Below are positions 33,024 to 36,570 of a DNA stretch of 36,570 nucleotides, piece after piece. How positions within the stretch are numbered: position 1 is the stretch's first letter; each line of letters begins with the position of its first letter. A model generated the notes under the pieces. That model had not been told where the DNA came from, made no database searches, and saw nothing but the letters and a program-made list of their open reading frames with translations. The stretch covers positions 1-36,570 of the forward strand of contig JAGWVN010000028.1 of the NCBI GenBank assembly GCA_018970865.1. The letters run 5' to 3'. This stretch comes from Betaproteobacteria bacterium (GTDB lineage Bacteria; Pseudomonadota; Gammaproteobacteria; Burkholderiales; Burkholderiaceae_E). Made by a program: the position numbers and the translations under genes.

Positions 33024-33669
33024 GCAGGGTGAGGCGACGATCGCAGAAGCCTGCCGCCTGGGTCGAGTGGGTGACCATCAGCAGCGCCGCGCCGCTGGCT
33101 GCGATCTCGTCCTCGATCAGGCGCAGCGCGCGCGCCGCGGTGGCCGGGTCGAGATTGCCGGTGGGTTCATCGGCCAGCACCAGACGGGGCCGATGCACCA
33201 GGGCCCGCGCCAGCGCGACCCGTTGCTGCTCGCCGCCCGAGAGCTCGCGCGGCAGACCGGCGCCGCGTCCGCCCAGCCCCACCCGGGCGAGCAGGGCGTC
33301 CGCCCGCGCCAGCGCGTCGGCCCGCGGGCAGCCCTGCAGCAGCAGCGGCACCGCCACATTCTGGGCCAGCGTCAGGTGCGCGATCAGATGAAAGGCCTGA
33401 AAGACGAAGCCGAGGGCGTCGCGGCGCAGCGCGGCGCTGGCATCGGCGTTGCCCGCCGGCAGGATCTGCCCGTCGAAGCGGATCCGGCCCTCGTCGGGGG
33501 CATCCAGGCCGGCGACGAGGTTCAGCAGCGTCGACTTGCCCGAGCCCGATTCGCCAAGCAGCGCCACCCGTTCGCCAGCGCGCAGGCTCAGGTCCAGGCC
33601 GCGCAGGACCCAGCGGCCGCCGAGCCGACGACCGACCTGGGCGAGTTCGAGCAGCGGTGGCGCAGTCAT
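32998..33669 (-). CDS. ABC transporter ATPase (AttE/LolD-like)
   Basis: A 223-residue ATPase of the MacB/LolD subfamily. Walker A is GESGSGKSTLLNLVAGLD, the Q-loop is FVFQAFHLI, the signature is LSGGEQQRVALARALVHRP, Walker B is LVLADEPTGNLDP and the switch His lies in MVTHST. It powers the FtsX-type permease whose gene overlaps its end by 26 bases. The gene is 65 bases downstream of fabI on the same strand and could be co-transcribed with it. The ATG at 33669 begins MTAPPLLEL. Confidence 0.95.
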   Translation of the reverse strand: MTAPPLLELAQVGRRLGGRWVLRGLDLSLRAGERVALLGESGSGKSTLLNLVAGLDAPDEGRIRFDGQILPAGNADASAALRRDALGFVFQAFHLIAHLTLAQNVAVPLLLQGCPRADALARADALLARVGLGGRGAGLPRELSGGEQQRVALARALVHRPRLVLADEPTGNLDPATAARALRLIEDEIAASGAALLMVTHSTQAAGFCDRRLTLHDGILRPG

Positions 33670-33734
33670 GGTGTCAGGCGCCGGGGCGATGCCGGGGCAA
33701 CCCCCCGGGCCGGACGCCGGGCAGGGTTGGGGGT

Positions 33735-34535
33735 TCAGGCGGAATCGCCGTCGCCAGCCACGCCGCTCATCACGGCATTGAAGCCGCCATCGACATAGGT
33801 GATCTCGGCGGTCACGCCGCCGGCGAGGTCGGACAGCAGGAATGCCGCCACATTGCCGACATCCTCGATGGTGACATTGCGGCGCAGCGGCGCGTTGCTC
33901 TCGACCAGCGAGAGCATGCGCGAGAAGCCCTTGATGCCGCTGGCGGCCAGCGTGCGGATCGGGCCGGCCGAGATGCCGTTCACCCGGATGCCGCGCGGGC
34001 CGAGGCTCTCGGCCAGGTAGCGCACCGACGCCTCGAGGCTGGCCTTGGCCAGTCCCATGGTGTTGTAGTTGGGCACCATGCGCTCGGCGCCAAGGTAGCT
34101 CAGCGTGAGCAGCGCGCCGCGACGGCCCTGCATCATCGGCCAGGCCGCCTTGGCCAGCGCCGCGAAGCTGTAGCTCGACACATCATGGGCCACCCGGAAG
34201 GCCTCGCGCGAGAGGCCCTCGAGGAAGTCGCCGGCGATGGCTTCGCGCGGCGCGAAGGCGATCGCGTGCACCAGGCCGTCGAGCCCGTCCCAGTGCGCGC
34301 CCAGCCCGGCGAACAGGGCGTCGATCTGCGCGTCCTCGGCGACATCGCAGGGGAAGATCAGGCTCGAGCCGAAGGCCGCGGCCATCTCGGCCACGCGGTC
34401 CTTGAAGCGCTCGTTCTGGTAGGTGAAGGCGAGTTCGGCGCCCTGTTCGTGGCAGGCCCGGGCCACGCCGTAGGCGATCGATCGGTTCGACAGCAGGCCG
34501 GTGATCAGGATGCGTTTGCCGGCGAGAAAGCCCAT
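33735..34535 (-). CDS. fabI: Enoyl-[acyl-carrier-protein] reductase (NADH), FabI
   Basis: A 266-residue short-chain dehydrogenase-fold enoyl-ACP reductase. It has [20 protein letters not shown] for NADH binding and the catalytic Tyr and Lys in [34 protein letters not shown] and [16 protein letters not shown] in the substrate loop are also present. It reduces trans-2-enoyl-ACP in the last step of each fatty acid elongation cycle. In HAIAFAP, Ala replaces the Gly of E. coli FabI (Gly93), a triclosan-contact position; Ala or Gly occur naturally here. The frame is open up to 34580, but homology starts at the ATG at 34535. It diverges from exbB across 158 bases. Confidence 0.97.
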   Translation of the reverse strand: MGFLAGKRILITGLLSNRSIAYGVARACHEQGAELAFTYQNERFKDRVAEMAAAFGSSLIFPCDVAEDAQIDALFAGLGAHWDGLDGLVHAIAFAPREAIAGDFLEGLSREAFRVAHDVSSYSFAALAKAAWPMMQGRRGALLTLSYLGAERMVPNYNTMGLAKASLEASVRYLAESLGPRGIRVNGISAGPIRTLAASGIKGFSRMLSLVESNAPLRRNVTIEDVGNVAAFLLSDLAGGVTAEITYVDGGFNAVMSGVAGDGDSA

Positions 34536-34693
34536 GGGATGGATTCCTGTGCGGGACCGGGAAGCCCGGCGGGAGGTCATTGGCGGCGGATTCTCTCATG
34601 AGCCCGGCTCGGGGCCGGCCCGGCTTCGTCATAGAATCCGGGTTTTGCCCGCCCGGCTGCCAACCGCGGCCGAGGCGCTTCTCCGGAGCCCCC

Positions 34694-35464
34694 ATGTCTG
34701 TCTGCCATCCGACGCCTTCCCGCCGGTTCCTGCCGTCGGCCCCGGCGGTCCGCGGGGCCGCGCTGATGCTGATCGGCCTGCCGGCGGCGGCCCTGGCCGC
34801 CGGCGACAATCCCTATGGTCTTGCCGCGCTCTGGAGCGGGTCCGATCTGGTCGCCAGGACGGTCCTGCTGATCATGCTGATCATGTCGATGGGCAGCTGG
34901 TACCTCATCGTGACCCGCGCGCTCGACCAGGCCCGCGTGCGGCGCCAGGTCGGCACCCTGCAGGGCTTCTGGCAGGCTGAATCGGTGGCGGCCGGCATTG
35001 CCGGGCTGGCCGAGGGCAGTCCCTTCCGGCTGGTGGCCGAGGCCGGCCTGTCGGCCTCGCAGCAGCACACCGGTCTGGTCGCGCAGATGGCTCCTGAAGA
35101 CTGGATCACCCTGTCGATCCAGCGCGCGGTCGACCGCGCCCAGAGCCGCAGCCAGGACGGTCTGTCATTCCTCGCCACCGTGGGTTCCACCAGCCCCTTC
35201 GTGGGCCTGTTCGGCACGGTCTGGGGCATCTACCACGCCCTCACCGCCATCGGCGTGGCGGGGCAGGCTTCCATCGACAAGGTGGCCGGCCCGGTGGGCG
35301 AGGCGCTGATCATGACCGCGATCGGTCTGGCGGTGGCGGTGCCGGCGGTGCTCGGCTACAACTGGCTGGTCCGACGCAACCGATTGATCATGGACGAGGT
35401 CCGCGGGTTTGGCGCCGACCTGCTCGCGGTGATGCTGGCCGCCCCGCGGGGCAGGGCGGGCTGA
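34694..35464 (+). CDS. exbB: ExbB/TolQ/MotA-family proton channel protein
   Basis: A 256-residue ExbB-like protein. An N-terminal signal-like hydrophobic stretch (GAALMLIGLPAAALAAGDNP) is followed by the first transmembrane helix (ARTVLLIMLIMSMGSWYLIV) and a long cytoplasmic loop. The conserved last two helices include FLATVGSTSPFVGLFGTVWG and EALIMTAIGLAVAVPAVLGY. Together with ExbD it forms the proton-driven motor that energises TonB. The presence of a cleavable-looking N-terminal extension is typical of the Burkholderiales/Pseudomonas-type ExbB. The ATG at 34694 has GGAG upstream; the frame extends further but without homology. exbD follows after 3 bases. Confidence 0.92.
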   Translation: MSVCHPTPSRRFLPSAPAVRGAALMLIGLPAAALAAGDNPYGLAALWSGSDLVARTVLLIMLIMSMGSWYLIVTRALDQARVRRQVGTLQGFWQAESVAAGIAGLAEGSPFRLVAEAGLSASQQHTGLVAQMAPEDWITLSIQRAVDRAQSRSQDGLSFLATVGSTSPFVGLFGTVWGIYHALTAIGVAGQASIDKVAGPVGEALIMTAIGLAVAVPAVLGYNWLVRRNRLIMDEVRGFGADLLAVMLAAPRGRAG

Positions 35465-35467
35465 TCC

Positions 35468-35893
35468 ATGGCGATCGGGGTCGGGCCCTCGCCCGATGGC
35501 GATGACGAGGTGATCGCCGCCATCAACACCACACCGCTGGTCGATGTGATGCTGGTGCTGCTGATCATCTTCCTCATCACCATCCCGGTGGTCACCACCT
35601 CGGTCGCGCTCGAGCTGCCCCGTGAGAGCGTCGAGGTGCGCGAGTCCCGGCCCGAGAACATCGTGGTGTCGGTCGATCGGGAGGGCGCCATCTACTGGCA
35701 TGACCTGCGGCTGAGCGGCCCCGGCGCGCTGCGCGAGCGCCTCGCGGCGGTGGCCGGCCTGCAGCCGCAGCCCGAGGTCCAGATCCGCGGCGACATGGCG
35801 GCGGCCTACGAGTCGGTGGGGCGCGTGCTGCTCGCCTGCCAGCGCGCCGGCATCGCGCGGGTCTCGTTCATCACCGAGCCGCCGGGTCGCTGA
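35468..35893 (+). CDS. exbD: ExbD/TolR-family protein, first copy
   Basis: A 141-residue ExbD. A short cytoplasmic N-terminus is followed by INTTPLVDVMLVLLIIFLIT, where Asp26 in the helix is the proton-carrying residue of the family. The periplasmic domain has ENIVVSVDREGAIYW and VQIRGDMAAAYESVGRVLLA. It works with ExbB as motor. An 18-base gap precedes the second exbD. Confidence 0.93.
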   Translation: MAIGVGPSPDGDDEVIAAINTTPLVDVMLVLLIIFLITIPVVTTSVALELPRESVEVRESRPENIVVSVDREGAIYWHDLRLSGPGALRERLAAVAGLQPQPEVQIRGDMAAAYESVGRVLLACQRAGIARVSFITEPPGR

Positions 35894-35911
35894 GACCCGC
35901 CGGAATCGCTC

Positions 35912-36349
35912 ATGCCCCCGCCAAAGCGCCGGACCCTGCGTCGAGCCGAAGCCGATCCGGCGGTGCTGGTCGAGATCAACACCACCCCGCTGATCGATGT
36001 GATGCTGGTGCTGCTGATCATGCTGATCATCACCATCCCGATCCAGCTGCATTCGGTGAATCTCAATCTGCCGGTCGGGCCGCCGCCGCCCGTGCGCGAG
36101 GAGCCCGAGGTGGTCCGCATCGATGTCGACGCCGCCGGGGTGGTTCGCTGGCAGGGCGTCGCGCTCGCCGGCCCCGATGAGCTGGCTGCGAGAATGGCTG
36201 CCGCTGCCGCCCAGCCGGTGCAGCCCGAGATCCACCTGCGCCCCGACCGCAAGGCCCGCTACGAGGTGGTCGCCGGCGTGCTCGCCGCCTCGCGCCGGGC
36301 CGGGTTGACCCGCCTCGGCGTGGTCGGCAGCGAGCAGTTCACCGAGTGA
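35912..36349 (+). CDS. exbD: ExbD/TolR-family protein, second copy
   Basis: A 145-residue ExbD paralogue. A basic N-terminus (PPPKRRTLRR) leads to EINTTPLIDVMLVLLIMLII with the family Asp at position 29. A Pro-rich segment (VGPPPPVREEPE) and a periplasmic domain with IHLRPDRKARYEVVAGVL follow. Clearly diverged from the first copy outside the membrane helix, so it is not a recent duplication. Tandem exbD genes occur in TonB systems of several proteobacteria. tonB follows directly. Confidence 0.92.
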   Translation: MPPPKRRTLRRAEADPAVLVEINTTPLIDVMLVLLIMLIITIPIQLHSVNLNLPVGPPPPVREEPEVVRIDVDAAGVVRWQGVALAGPDELAARMAAAAAQPVQPEIHLRPDRKARYEVVAGVLAASRRAGLTRLGVVGSEQFTE

Positions 36350-36354
36350 GTCCG

Positions 36355-36570
36355 ATGACGGGTTCCTGGGCCGCGGCGCAGCGCCGTCGCCGTCTCGCGG
36401 GAATGGGCGCGGTGCTTGGCGTGCATGTCCTCGCCGGTGTCGCGCTGATGGCGGGTCTGGGCCGCAAGCCGAGCGACAGTCCGGAGCAGCCCGTGCAGGC
36501 GCGCCTGATCCAGGAGCCGCGGGCGATTCCGCCGCCACCGCCGCCACCGCCGCCACCGCCGCCGCCGCCG
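36355..36570 (+). CDS. tonB: TonB energy-transducing protein (5' part, runs off the window)
   Basis: The first 72 codons of a TonB-like protein. A basic cytoplasmic start (AAAQRRRRLAGM) is followed by a signal-anchor helix (about 18-36) with His24 placed like the conserved His of the TonB helix, then VQARLIQEPRAIPPP. A run of 14 prolines continues to the window end. The C-terminal domain that contacts receptors is outside. A GTG in frame at 36346 overlaps the exbD stop (GTGA) and is an alternative start, in the coupled style of this region. Confidence 0.85.
   Translation, partial: MTGSWAAAQRRRRLAGMGAVLGVHVLAGVALMAGLGRKPSDSPEQPVQARLIQEPRAIPPPPPPPPPPPPPP
36529..36570 (+). repeat. Proline-codon repeat (CCG/CCA) in tonB
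   Basis: Fourteen consecutive proline codons, a mixture of CCG and CCA in a partly regular CCGCCACCG pattern, reaching the last base of the window. It encodes the periplasm-spanning linker of TonB and may extend further. Such tracts can vary in length by slippage. Confidence 0.9.

Noticed and set aside
1-36570. CRISPR array, insertion sequence, prophage or toxin-antitoxin pair
   Set aside because: No spaced direct repeats, transposase or integrase motifs, or small paired ORFs with such motifs were recognised on either strand.

Overview
The window is GC-rich, densely packed proteobacterial chromosome, apart from the first ~2.45 kb, which is visibly AT-richer and uses different codons. The gene set (type II secretion operon with gspN, an HD-GYP protein with a DUF3391-type N-terminus, a FabI of the Burkholderiales type, an acyclic-terpene-type catabolic cluster, exbB-exbD-exbD-tonB) suggests a betaproteobacterium, probably of the order Burkholderiales. 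This is inference from protein flavour, not from a marker phylogeny.

Layout. (1) 1-2456: a low-GC segment with the 5' part of a leftward gene resembling FeeM-type N-acyl amino acid synthases (running off the window) and a divergent membrane histidine kinase that ends in a degenerate receiver domain. (2) 2506-14161: a CoA-ester catabolic region. A leftward thiolase and a rightward acyl-CoA dehydrogenase diverge from each other. A leftward run then reads carboxyltransferase (atuC-like), acyl-CoA dehydrogenase (atuD-like), biotin carboxylase/BCCP (atuF-like), a PaaG-like crotonase and dgkA. Divergent from it lie a TetR regulator (atuR-like), atuA and a flavodoxin-like gene. The divergent control region holds two 13-bp inverted repeats of the same form, one overlapping both predicted promoters. 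The simplest reading is degradation of citronellol/geraniol-type branched acyl-CoAs (Atu pathway), with a leucine/isovalerate-like (Liu) substrate as the alternative. (3) 14168-18218, leftward: an HD-GYP protein, tRNA-Arg(CCU), folA, thyA, a second TetR regulator and a short gspC. (4) 18297-29284, rightward: gspG-H-I-J-K-L-M-N-D-E-F, almost every gene overlapping or abutting the next, then a small DUF1232/YkvA-like gene. This is a nearly complete type II secretion system; no prepilin peptidase (gspO) lies in the window. (5) 29260-34535, leftward: fabI, then an AttEFGH-like ABC export module (ATPase, one large FtsX/MacB-type permease, an exported CrtC/AttH lipocalin-like protein). (6) 34694-36570, rightward: exbB, two exbD genes and the start of tonB, cut by the window end inside its proline tract.

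The points most worth pursuing are the signal-synthase-like gene paired with a sensor kinase at the left edge, the atu-type cluster with its two predicted operators and its crotonase lacking both classical glutamates, the apparent CTG start of folA overlapping the thyA stop, and the single-chain AttFG-like permease module. No CRISPR array, insertion sequence, integrase or prophage gene was seen. No gene-free stretch exceeds 300 bases.
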